A DNA stretch of 21,704 bases, taken from contig CAYXIO010000063.1 of assembly GCA_964465125.1 (NCBI GenBank), forward strand, positions 1 to 21,704. Reading direction: 5' to 3'. Made by a program: the position numbers and the translations under genes. The DNA comes from CAYOHG01 sp964465125. GTDB lineage: Bacteria; Planctomycetota; Phycisphaerae; UBA1845; Fen-1342. Below the pieces are notes generated by a model. The model saw only the letters and a program-made list of their open reading frames with translations, made no database searches and was not told the origin of the DNA. Below, one piece after another: positions 1 to 5,978 of this stretch. Numbering within the stretch: the stretch's first letter is position 1; the number at the start of each line of letters is the position of its first letter.

Positions 1-602
1 TTCTGGCCGATCGCGACGTACACGCAGATCACGTCGCCGCCGCGCTGGTTGATGATCGTGTCGAGGGCGACGGCGGTCTTGCCGGTCTTGCGGTCGCCGA
101 TGATCAACTCGCGCTGTCCGCGGCCGATCGGGATCATGCTGTCGATGGCCTTGATGCCGGTCTGAAGCGGCTCGTTGACGGGCTGTCGGCCGGCGATGCC
201 GGGGGCGATGATTTCGAGCGGGCGGCGGTGGGGCGATTGGATCGGGCCCTTGCCGTCGAGCGGGCGACCGAGCGGATCGACGACGCGTCCGACCATCGCG
301 TCTCCCACCGGCACGGAGAGCAGCCGGCCGGTGGTGCGAACCTCCTCGCCCTCGGTGACGTCGAGGTAGTCGCCGAGCACGACCGCGCCGATGGAGTTTT
401 CCTCGAGGTTGAAGACGACGCCGGTCGCGCCGCTGGCGAACTGGAGCATTTCGCCGGCCATGGCGTTGTTGAGCCCGTAGATGCGGGCCACGCCGTCGCC
501 TACCTCGAGCACCCGACCGACTTCCGCGACGTCAAGCTGGGATTTGAACTGGGTGATTTCCTGCTTGATGATGGTCGCGATTTCACTGGCTTTGAACTTC
601 AT
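1..602 (-). CDS. atpA: F1Fo ATP synthase subunit alpha (N-terminal 200 codons; runs off the left edge)
   Basis: Alpha subunit of the F1 head, which carries the non-catalytic nucleotide sites and forms the alpha3beta3 hexamer with AtpD. The visible 200 residues start MKFKASEIATII and include the beta-barrel domain (about 25-95), the VVDPLGRPLDG stretch (about 108-118) and the P-loop GDRKTGKTA (169-177), where most alpha subunits have GDRQTGKT. The ATG at 602 is preceded by an AGAGGG Shine-Dalgarno sequence about 5 bases upstream. The gene starts 36 bases after the atpH stop, in the usual delta-alpha order. The C-terminal half, including the arginine finger, lies outside the window. Identification is firm; the remaining operon genes (atpG, atpD, atpC) cannot be seen. 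Confidence 0.97.
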   Translation of the reverse strand, partial: MKFKASEIATIIKQEITQFKSQLDVAEVGRVLEVGDGVARIYGLNNAMAGEMLQFASGATGVVFNLEENSIGAVVLGDYLDVTEGEEVRTTGRLLSVPVGDAMVGRVVDPLGRPLDGKGPIQSPHRRPLEIIAPGIAGRQPVNEPLQTGIKAIDSMIPIGRGQRELIIGDRKTGKTAVALDTIINQRGGDVICVYVAIGQ

Positions 603-638
603 GTTGCCCTCTGCGGTTGCTTCCGCTTCTCTGCGGCC

Positions 639-1226
639 TCAGGCCGTCGCGCTCAGCTCAAGGCCGGCGTTGCTGCGGGCGCTGAAGCGCCCGGCGGCGT
701 CGACCAGATGGCGTCGTACCGAGTTGTCATAGCGGACGTCGCCGATCGTCAGGATCAGCCCGCCCAGGATGTCCGGCTCTACCTGGAACTCCACCAGCGG
801 AGACTGGCCCGAAAGCTTCGCGGCCACCTCGCGCACCTGCTGCTTCTGCGGGTCGCTCAGCTCGACGGCGCTGACCGCGAGCACCTCGACTTGGCCCGCC
901 GCCGCCTCCTGGCGCAGCACGAACGAGCGCAGCAGGGCTTCGCCCATGCCGGCGCGCCCGTTGGCATTCGCCACCAGCAGCGTGTTGAGCGTCAGGTCGC
1001 TCAACTTGCCGCGGAACCACTTCTCCAGCAGCGCGGCGCGGCGGTCGCTGTCGATCGCCGGCGAGGCGAAGAACTGCTGCACGTCGGCGTCGCCGCGGCC
1101 GAGCTCGGCGAGCTGCTCGAGCTCGCCGCGGACCTCGTCGACGCACTTCTGCTCGCGCGCCAGCTCGAAGAGCGCCTGGGCGTACACGTCGGCCAGTTCG
1201 AGCTGCTTGTCGAAGGACTCAGGCAT
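639..1226 (-). CDS. atpH: F1Fo ATP synthase subunit delta
   Basis: Delta subunit (OSCP), which joins the top of the F1 head to the peripheral b stalk. It has 195 residues, against about 175-180 in most bacteria. The N-terminal six-helix domain contains the family pattern ADVYAQALFELA (about 12-23), and the C-terminal part has the conserved region DILGGLILTIGDVRYDNSVRRHL (about 153-175). The ATG at 1226 has a GAGG Shine-Dalgarno sequence five bases upstream. Its place between atpF and atpA matches the standard bacterial order. Delta subunits diverge quickly, so the C-terminal motif and the synteny carry most of the identification. Confidence 0.95.
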   Translation of the reverse strand: MPESFDKQLELADVYAQALFELAREQKCVDEVRGELEQLAELGRGDADVQQFFASPAIDSDRRAALLEKWFRGKLSDLTLNTLLVANANGRAGMGEALLRSFVLRQEAAAGQVEVLAVSAVELSDPQKQQVREVAAKLSGQSPLVEFQVEPDILGGLILTIGDVRYDNSVRRHLVDAAGRFSARSNAGLELSATA

Positions 1227-1260
1227 GCAGACCTCGGATCGGCAGGCCGCCCGCGAGCGG

Positions 1261-1275
1261 CGCGCCGGCGGCGCG
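1261..1275 (-). other. short GC hairpin in the atpF-atpH gap
   Basis: CGCGCC (1261-1266) and GGCGCG (1270-1275) form a perfect six-pair stem with a three-base loop in the 90-base gap between atpF and atpH. In DNA this GC-rich it could be chance. The rest of the gap holds only the atpH Shine-Dalgarno sequence (GAGG). Confidence 0.2.
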
Positions 1276-1316
1276 TGCGAGCGCGGGATTGCTGCCGGGA
1301 TTCGTGGCGTACGGGG

Positions 1317-1907
1317 TCAATTCCGGGTCGCCTTCATGCGTTCGAGCGACTCGCTGACCAGGCCGCGATGGTCTTCGGCGCGGAGTTCCTTGTGGATGAT
1401 CCCGCCCGCGACGCGGACCGCCAGCTCCGCGGTCTGGTCGTACAGCTCCTTCAGCGCGGTGTTGGTGGCGAGTTCGATCTCGCGGCGAGCCCGGGCGATC
1501 ATCTCGTCGGCCTCGCGCTTGGCTTCGTCCTGAAGCCGGCGGCGGACCACGTCGGCGTCGCGCCGGCCTTCGTCGACGATCGCAGTCGCCTCCTTGCGGG
1601 CCTGATCGATCTGCTGCTGGTACTGAGCCAGCAGCCGCTCGGTCTGCTCGCGCTCACGCCGCGCGTTCTCGAGCGACGCCCGAATCTGCCGCGAGCGCTC
1701 GTCCAGCGTCTTGAGCAGCGGGGGCCAGGCTTTGGCCCCGAGGATCCAGACGACGATCCCGAAGATGATCAGCGTGATGATCGAGTTGCCGACGCCGCCT
1801 TCCCAGATGCCTGGCGTGTGGCCGCCTTCGTCGCCGGCGGCCCAGGCGGGCAGCGCCAGCGCCAGAAGTGCAAACGTCGCCAGCCAGAAACGCGTGCTTG
1901 CGAGCAC
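1317..1907 (-). CDS. atpF: F1Fo ATP synthase subunit b, with N-terminal leader
   Basis: Peripheral stalk subunit b, 196 residues. I chose the GTG start at 1907 because AAGGAGA lies five bases upstream; an in-frame start at 2009 adds 34 unconvincing residues. The protein opens with a hydrophobic leader ending LPAWAAGDEGG, which looks like a signal peptide. The true membrane helix (IITLIIFGIVVWILG) follows at about residues 37-55, and a long charged coiled coil (about 65-160) runs along F1. The leader plus anchor layout differs from E. coli b, which has a single N-terminal anchor. It lies between atpE and atpH, with 86- and 90-base gaps carrying GC-rich inverted repeats. Confidence 0.95.
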   Translation of the reverse strand: MLASTRFWLATFALLALALPAWAAGDEGGHTPGIWEGGVGNSIITLIIFGIVVWILGAKAWPPLLKTLDERSRQIRASLENARREREQTERLLAQYQQQIDQARKEATAIVDEGRRDADVVRRRLQDEAKREADEMIARARREIELATNTALKELYDQTAELAVRVAGGIIHKELRAEDHRGLVSESLERMKATRN

Positions 1908-1956
1908 GGTCTTCTCCTTGCGTGTCGCGCATCCCGCGCGTCCGAACCGCGTGGGT

Positions 1957-1982
1957 GGCGCCGCACGTCCCCGTGCGACGCC
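1957..1982 (-). other. strong hairpin just after the atpE stop codon
   Basis: GGCG-C-CGCACG (1957-1967) pairs with CGTGCG-A-CGCC (1972-1982), ten pairs with one internal mismatch and a four-base loop. It begins 11 bases downstream of the atpE stop and ends about 37 bases before the atpF Shine-Dalgarno sequence. There is no U-tract. It could block 3'-to-5' decay of an atpE-containing message or partly terminate transcription before atpF. Confidence 0.4.
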
Positions 1983-1993
1983 GAAATGCGCCG

Positions 1994-2311
1994 CTACTTC
2001 GCGATACACACGATCAGGGCGAAGAACGCGGCACCTTCGATCATGGCCGCGGTCAGGATCATCGGGGTGAACATCGCGCCGGCCGCCTCAGGCTGGCGGG
2101 CGATTGCCTCGACCGCGCTTCCGCCGATGCGCCCGATGCCCAGCCCGGCGCCGATCAGGGCCAGTCCGGCGCCGATGCCGGCGCCGACGCCGGCCGGAAC
2201 CGCCGGAACGCTCACCGCTTCGCCTTCGGCGGCCAGCGCCGCGTTCGCGCCGAATAGCCCGATCCCCACCACAGCCAACGCCACCGCGAGAAGCGTACGC
2301 GTCTTGGTCAT
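1994..2311 (-). CDS. atpE: F1Fo ATP synthase subunit c, with N-terminal leader
   Basis: Proteolipid forming the c ring, 105 residues against about 75-85 in most bacteria. The excess is an N-terminal hydrophobic leader ending near NAALAAEGE, which looks cleavable. Helix 1 has the glycine repeat (GAGLALIGAGLGIG), the polar loop is ARQPE, and helix 2 has MIEGAAFFALIVC with the ion-binding carboxylate at Glu92. Ile stands where Na+-coupled rings have Gln in helix 1, and Gly follows Glu92 where they have Ser or Thr, so proton coupling is inferred. The ATG at 2311 has AAGGAAGG eight bases upstream; an earlier in-frame ATG would hide that site. Strong inverted repeats lie on both sides. Confidence 0.96.
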   Translation of the reverse strand: MTKTRTLLAVALAVVGIGLFGANAALAAEGEAVSVPAVPAGVGAGIGAGLALIGAGLGIGRIGGSAVEAIARQPEAAGAMFTPMILTAAMIEGAAFFALIVCIAK

Positions 2312-2342
2312 TCCGCAAGCCTTCCTTTCCATTCGAAACTTC

Positions 2343-2419
2343 CCGGTCGAGCGCTTCGACCGGTCCAATTTCCCGTCTTTTGATCTCGCCGCCCGTCGTC
2401 GAAGCCGTTGCCCGACGGG
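2343..2419 (-). other. two hairpins in the atpB-atpE intergenic region
   Basis: In transcript order, CCCGTCG/CGACGGG (2413-2419 with 2392-2398, 14-base loop) comes first. A perfect eight-pair stem CCGGTCGA/TCGACCGG (2356-2363 with 2343-2350, five-base loop) follows. The second ends about 15 bases before the atpE Shine-Dalgarno sequence. The 140-base gap is the longest in the operon. No promoter is evident in it. Confidence 0.45.
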
Positions 2420-2451
2420 GTGGTCGTTTACCCGCGACTCAACCCAACGTC

Positions 2452-3393
2452 CTAGTGCGCCGGGGACGCCTCCGTCGCAGCGTGGTCGTGCCCGGCCTGC
2501 TCGTGATCCCCGTGCTGCCCGTGCTCCTCGTGGTCGTGGTGGATGTTCACGGACATGCCGATGAACACCGCCGTCAGGAGCGTGAAGATGAACGCCTGCA
2601 GGAAGGCGACCAGCAATTCGAGGAAATTGAGGGCCACGCTGGCGACGATCACGATGATCGCGACGACGAAGCCGCCGGCGCCGGAGACCTTGCCGACCAC
2701 GCCGACGAAGCCCAGCAGCGCCGCCAGCACGATGTGGCCGGCGATCATGTTCGCGAAGAGACGCACGGCCAGGGCCATCGTCTTGAAGAGCAGGCCCGCC
2801 ATTTCGAGGATGGCGATGAACCAGGCCATGTACACCGGTCCCATGAAGAAGTGCTTCACGTACGCCAGTCCGTGGAAGCGCAGCCCGCTCGCGACCATCA
2901 GGATCAGCGTCAGGATCGCCAGCGCCCCGGTCACGTAGATGTTGCCGGTCGACGTCCCGCCGAGCTGGTGCTGCGCCGCATGTCCCAGAATCAGGTCGGA
3001 CAGGGCCGTCAGCGGCAGCATGCCGAGCACGTTGCAGGTCAGGATGAAGAAGAAGGTCGACCAGAGGTAGGGCAGGTAGCGCGAAGTGTACGAGCCGAGA
3101 TTCGGTTCGGCCACGTGCACGCGGATGGCGTCGCAAAGCGACTCGATCGCGTTGCCGACGCCGCGCGGAACCAGCCGCCCGATCTCGTCCGACCCCGCCC
3201 GCATCCGCACGGCGCGCGGAATCAGCCAGACAATCAGCGCCGCGGCGACAACCTGCATGATGATGTGGTTGCTGATCAGCGGGAAGGAAAACAGCCCTTC
3301 GCCGACCCGCGCGCCGGGCAGAATGTGCTGCGCGACGTGCGACAGCACCTCGTTGAAGTCAAGCACTCCCTCGCCCAGCGGCAGCAGAGTCAT
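2452..3393 (-). CDS. atpB: F1Fo ATP synthase subunit a, with His-rich C-terminal tail
   Basis: Membrane stator subunit a, 313 residues, which forms the two proton half-channels against the c ring. The essential arginine is Arg211 in the conserved helix MALAVRLFANMIAGH. The next conserved helix, ending LVAFLQAFIFTLLTAVFIGM, is intact. After the last helix come about 29 residues very rich in His, Asp and Glu (nine His in 285-313). Bacterial subunit a ends on the cytoplasmic side, so the tail should be cytoplasmic. The ATG overlaps the TGA of the upstream gene as ATGA (3390-3393), which suggests translational coupling. The gap to atpE downstream is 140 bases and holds two hairpins. Confidence 0.97.
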   Translation of the reverse strand: MTLLPLGEGVLDFNEVLSHVAQHILPGARVGEGLFSFPLISNHIIMQVVAAALIVWLIPRAVRMRAGSDEIGRLVPRGVGNAIESLCDAIRVHVAEPNLGSYTSRYLPYLWSTFFFILTCNVLGMLPLTALSDLILGHAAQHQLGGTSTGNIYVTGALAILTLILMVASGLRFHGLAYVKHFFMGPVYMAWFIAILEMAGLLFKTMALAVRLFANMIAGHIVLAALLGFVGVVGKVSGAGGFVVAIIVIVASVALNFLELLVAFLQAFIFTLLTAVFIGMSVNIHHDHEEHGQHGDHEQAGHDHAATEASPAH

Positions 3394-3815
3394 GCGGACG
3401 CCCTCATCGTCGGCTTGCAGACGAGCAGCAGAATCGCGGTGTCGATCCCGAGCAGGATTCCCTGCGCCGCGCCGACCCAGATCCAGAACGCCATACGCGG
3501 CAGATCAGGCACGAGCCGCCAGACGACCAGCGCGGCGGCGAACGTGAGCCCGAAGCGCGCGATCAGACCGAGGAAATAACCGGACAGAAACCGCTGAGGC
3601 GGGCCGTCGAGCCCGTTGGCGGTCGGGAACGCGGCCAGCAGCGACCCGAGCAGCGCGGCGGCGACGGCGGCCAGCAGCGGTTCGCGGCCTCCCGCGACGC
3701 GGTCCGCCGGCACCCAGGCCAGCGCCAAGAGCAGCAGGGCACCGGCCACGCTGGCGGCAAGCATGCGCGCCAGCCGGTGGGGCGGTGGCTCAATCGTGCC
3801 GTTCGGACTGCTCAC
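3390..3815 (-). CDS. small four-helix membrane protein in the atp operon (ATP synthase I-like position)
   Basis: A 141-residue hydrophobic protein with four predicted membrane helices at about residues 18-38, 47-64, 80-100 and 108-133. It lies between the AtpZ-like gene and atpB, overlapping the first by 26 bases and the second by four. In other bacteria this slot often holds AtpI or AtpR-type proteins, which assist c-ring assembly or Mg2+ supply. The size and four-helix layout fit that general class, but I see no diagnostic motif, so the function is inferred from position only. The start is GTG at 3815 with AGGAG about ten bases upstream. Tight coupling to atpB argues that it is a real gene acting in Fo assembly. 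Confidence 0.75.
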   Translation of the reverse strand: MSSPNGTIEPPPHRLARMLAASVAGALLLLALAWVPADRVAGGREPLLAAVAAALLGSLLAAFPTANGLDGPPQRFLSGYFLGLIARFGLTFAAALVVWRLVPDLPRMAFWIWVGAAQGILLGIDTAILLLVCKPTMRASA

Positions 3816-4092
3816 CTCGCGCCGACTCCTGCTCCCGCTTGGACAGTTCCATCTGTCGGCGGTTCAATTCGATCGCCTGGCGGATGAAGTTGTACATCCC
3901 GCCTACGCAGCCCAGGATCGCGCCCGCGATCAGGCCGACTTTGCCCGTGCCGAACTGGTAGTCCACCCACCAGCCCAGGGCCAAAAAGCCAATGATGCCA
4001 CCCGCCAGCTCGAGCCCCAGGCCGGCATAGCCGGTCAGGTAGGCCGGGCTTCCGGTGAAACCGCGCTGGCGGTCGCGCCGCTCGGAATCCAT
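3790..4092 (-). CDS. atpZ: AtpZ/AtpI-like F0F1-ATPase accessory membrane protein
   Basis: First gene of the ATP synthase operon, about 100 residues from the ATG at 4092. Two membrane helices (about 22-44 and 50-70) contain the AtpZ-type pattern: ELAGGIIGFLALGWWVDYQFGTG, then GLIAGAILGCVGGMYNFIR, followed by a charged C-terminal tail. Family members sit at the head of atp operons and have been linked to c-ring assembly or Mg2+/Ca2+ handling. Neither start has a strong Shine-Dalgarno sequence. A GTG at 4152 in the same frame would add 20 residues and is also compatible with the promoter at 4206-4235. I prefer 4092 because the N-terminal segment before the first helix then has normal length. The end overlaps the next gene by 26 bases. 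Confidence 0.82.
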   Translation of the reverse strand: MDSERRDRQRGFTGSPAYLTGYAGLGLELAGGIIGFLALGWWVDYQFGTGKVGLIAGAILGCVGGMYNFIRQAIELNRRQMELSKREQESARGEQSERHD

Positions 4093-4205
4093 GCTTCGGA
4101 GTTCCGCTGCCGCCCGCGCCCGTGCGACATACCCCGCCTGCTCCGCCGACACACCGGTGCCCGGCCGAACATCGACCCACGCGGACGGTCGAAAGCGGGG
4201 AGGCG

Positions 4206-4235
4206 ATACTAGTGCGATTGCAGAAATCTAGTCAA
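4206..4235 (-). promoter_or_regulatory. sigma70-type promoter of the ATP synthase operon
   Basis: Read on the minus strand, TTGACT (4235-4230) and TAGTAT (4211-4206) are separated by 18 bases. Each hexamer differs from the consensus at one or two positions, and the site is clearly more AT-rich than its surroundings. Transcription would start near 4199, giving a leader of about 45 or 105 bases depending on which atpZ start is used. This is the best promoter match in the window. Confidence 0.6.
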
Positions 4236-4310
4236 GTGCCGCGCCGAGATCCGTGAGCGGGTGAGGCGCCGCGGGCGGCCGCTACACCCGTCCGCCCGCA
4301 ACGCCGCGAC

Positions 4311-4339
4311 TGGTTCGAGCCGAGCGATTCGCGTATATT
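4311..4339 (+). promoter_or_regulatory. possible fumC promoter
   Basis: TATATT at 4334-4339 is a good -10 candidate in an otherwise GC-rich stretch, about 110 bases upstream of fumC. The matching -35 position (TGGTTC at 4311-4316, 17-base spacer) is weak. It lies about 100 bases from the oppositely directed ATP synthase promoter, so the two operons would share one divergent control region. Confidence 0.35.
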
Positions 4340-4447
4340 CGCGCCGTCGGCGTCTGTCGCCGGCGGCAGGAATCTGCACGTGCAGCCAGCCCGAAATCCA
4401 CGAACGCCGTGCGTCAGTCGCGGCTTCGTCCAGACGAGGATTCAGCC

Positions 4448-5881
4448 ATGAGCGAGACGCGGATCGAGCGCGATTCGATGGGGGAAATGGAGGTTCCGGC
4501 CGGTGCGTACTACGGCGCATCGACCCAGCGTGCGGTGCTGAACTTCCCGGTCAGCGGATACCGCTTCACGCGGCCGTTCATCCGCGCGATGGGGCTGATC
4601 AAGTTCGCCGCCGCCGAGGCCAACAAGTCGCTCGGCAAGCTCGATGCGAAGATCGCCGGCTGGATTCAGCAGGCGGCGCGCGAGGTGATCAAGGGCACGC
4701 TCGACGGGCAGTTCGTCGTCGATATCTTCCAGACCGGCTCCGGCACCAGCACCAACATGAACGCCAACGAAGTGATCGCCAATCGCGCGATCGAGCTGGC
4801 CGGCGGCAAGATCGGCTCCAAGACCCCCGTCCATCCGAACGACCACGTCAACATGGGGCAATCGTCCAACGACGTCATTCCCTCCTCCATGCACGTCGCG
4901 GCGGTGGAGGCCCTGCACCGCGGCCTGATGCCGGCCCTGCACCGCTTGCATGAGGCCCTAAAGAAGAAGGCCCACGAGTTCGACAGCATCGTCAAGATCG
5001 GCCGCACGCACCTCCAGGACGCCACGCCGATCCGGCTCGGGCAGGTCTTCGGCGGTTACGCGTCGCAGGTTTCGCACGCCGACCGCCGCCTGATGAAGTG
5101 CATCATCGCGCTGCGCGAGCTGCCGCTGGGCGGGACGGCGGTCGGCACCGGCATCAATACGCACCCGGATTTCGCCCGACGGGCCTGCGAGATTCTCAGC
5201 CACGAGACGCACGAATCGTTCCACGAGGCGAGCAACCACTTCGAGGCCCAGGCGGCCAAGGAAGCCATTATCGACGCGGCGGGGTCGCTGAAGACGCTGG
5301 CCGTCGGCCTGACCAAGATCGCCAACGACATTCGCTTCCTGGGCAGCGGGCCGCGCTGCGGTCTGGGCGAGCTGAAGCTCCCCGAGACGCAGCCCGGCAG
5401 CTCGATCATGCCGGGCAAGGTGAACCCGGTCATCTGCGAGCAGCTCATGCAGGCGTGCGCGTTCGTGGTCGGGGCGGACGCCGCCGTGACCTATGCCGGC
5501 GCCACGCTGGGCCATTTCGAGCTGCACGTCGGCATGCCGATCATGGCGCACTCGCTGCTGGAGGCGGTGCGCGTGCTGAGCGCCTCGTGCGACGTGTTCA
5601 TCGAGAAGTGCATCAACGGCCTGGAGGCCAATACGGACCGCTGCAACGATCTGATCGAGCAATCGCTCGCGATGTGCACCAGCCTCGCTCCGCTGATCGG
5701 CTACGACGCCGCGGCGGGAATCGCCAAGGACGCCTACAAGAGCGGCAAGACCGTCCGCCAGCTCGCGCTGGACCAGATCCGCGCGGGCAAGATCAAGCTG
5801 GCCGAGCAGCAGCTCAACGAGGCGCTCGAACCGCGCAGCATGACCGAGCCGAGCGACAAGGTGCTGCCGGTGTCGGCCTAG
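4448..5881 (+). CDS. fumC: fumarate hydratase, class II
   Basis: Class II fumarase, which reversibly hydrates fumarate to L-malate in the TCA cycle; a cytoplasmic homotetramer without an iron-sulfur cluster. It has 477 residues, slightly longer than the usual 460-470. The family regions are present: TGSGTSTNMNANEV (about 98-111), HPNDHVN (about 129-135), GRTHLQDATP with catalytic base His188, and the signature GSSIMPGKVNP with catalytic Ser318; both numbers match the E. coli enzyme. THLQDATP and VGTGINTHP favour fumarase over the related aspartase. The start is ATG at 4448 with GAGG nearby; 13 upstream codons open in the same frame are unlikely to be translated. A hairpin covers the stop codon. 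Confidence 0.96.
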   Translation: MSETRIERDSMGEMEVPAGAYYGASTQRAVLNFPVSGYRFTRPFIRAMGLIKFAAAEANKSLGKLDAKIAGWIQQAAREVIKGTLDGQFVVDIFQTGSGTSTNMNANEVIANRAIELAGGKIGSKTPVHPNDHVNMGQSSNDVIPSSMHVAAVEALHRGLMPALHRLHEALKKKAHEFDSIVKIGRTHLQDATPIRLGQVFGGYASQVSHADRRLMKCIIALRELPLGGTAVGTGINTHPDFARRACEILSHETHESFHEASNHFEAQAAKEAIIDAAGSLKTLAVGLTKIANDIRFLGSGPRCGLGELKLPETQPGSSIMPGKVNPVICEQLMQACAFVVGADAAVTYAGATLGHFELHVGMPIMAHSLLEAVRVLSASCDVFIEKCINGLEANTDRCNDLIEQSLAMCTSLAPLIGYDAAAGIAKDAYKSGKTVRQLALDQIRAGKIKLAEQQLNEALEPRSMTEPSDKVLPVSA

Positions 5882-5896
5882 CGCCGCAGTCGGCGC
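5881..5896 (+). terminator. hairpin at the fumC stop codon
   Basis: GCGCCG (5881-5886) and CGGCGC (5891-5896) form a perfect six-base-pair stem with a four-base loop. The first base is the last base of the fumC stop codon. No T-run follows, so it is not a classical intrinsic terminator. It may mark the 3' end of the fumC message or pause polymerase. Confidence 0.35.
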
Positions 5897-5978
5897 CAAG
5901 TCTCCGCATGCGCCGTGGCACGGGCCGCAGGTCCGTAGACGGCCGGTCGTCGTCCTGGTCGGAAGGCGGGTAAACGCG

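Noticed and set aside
228..2564. Long plus-strand open frame opposite the ATP synthase genes
   Set aside because: It lies antisense to atpA, atpH, atpF and atpE, has a repetitive Arg/Ala/Asp-rich composition typical of shadow frames in GC-rich DNA, and shows no domain.
1994..3136. AtpE extended upstream into a 380-residue protein
   Set aside because: The extension is antisense-like low-complexity sequence overlapping atpB in another frame. The Shine-Dalgarno sequence and family length support the ATG at 2311.
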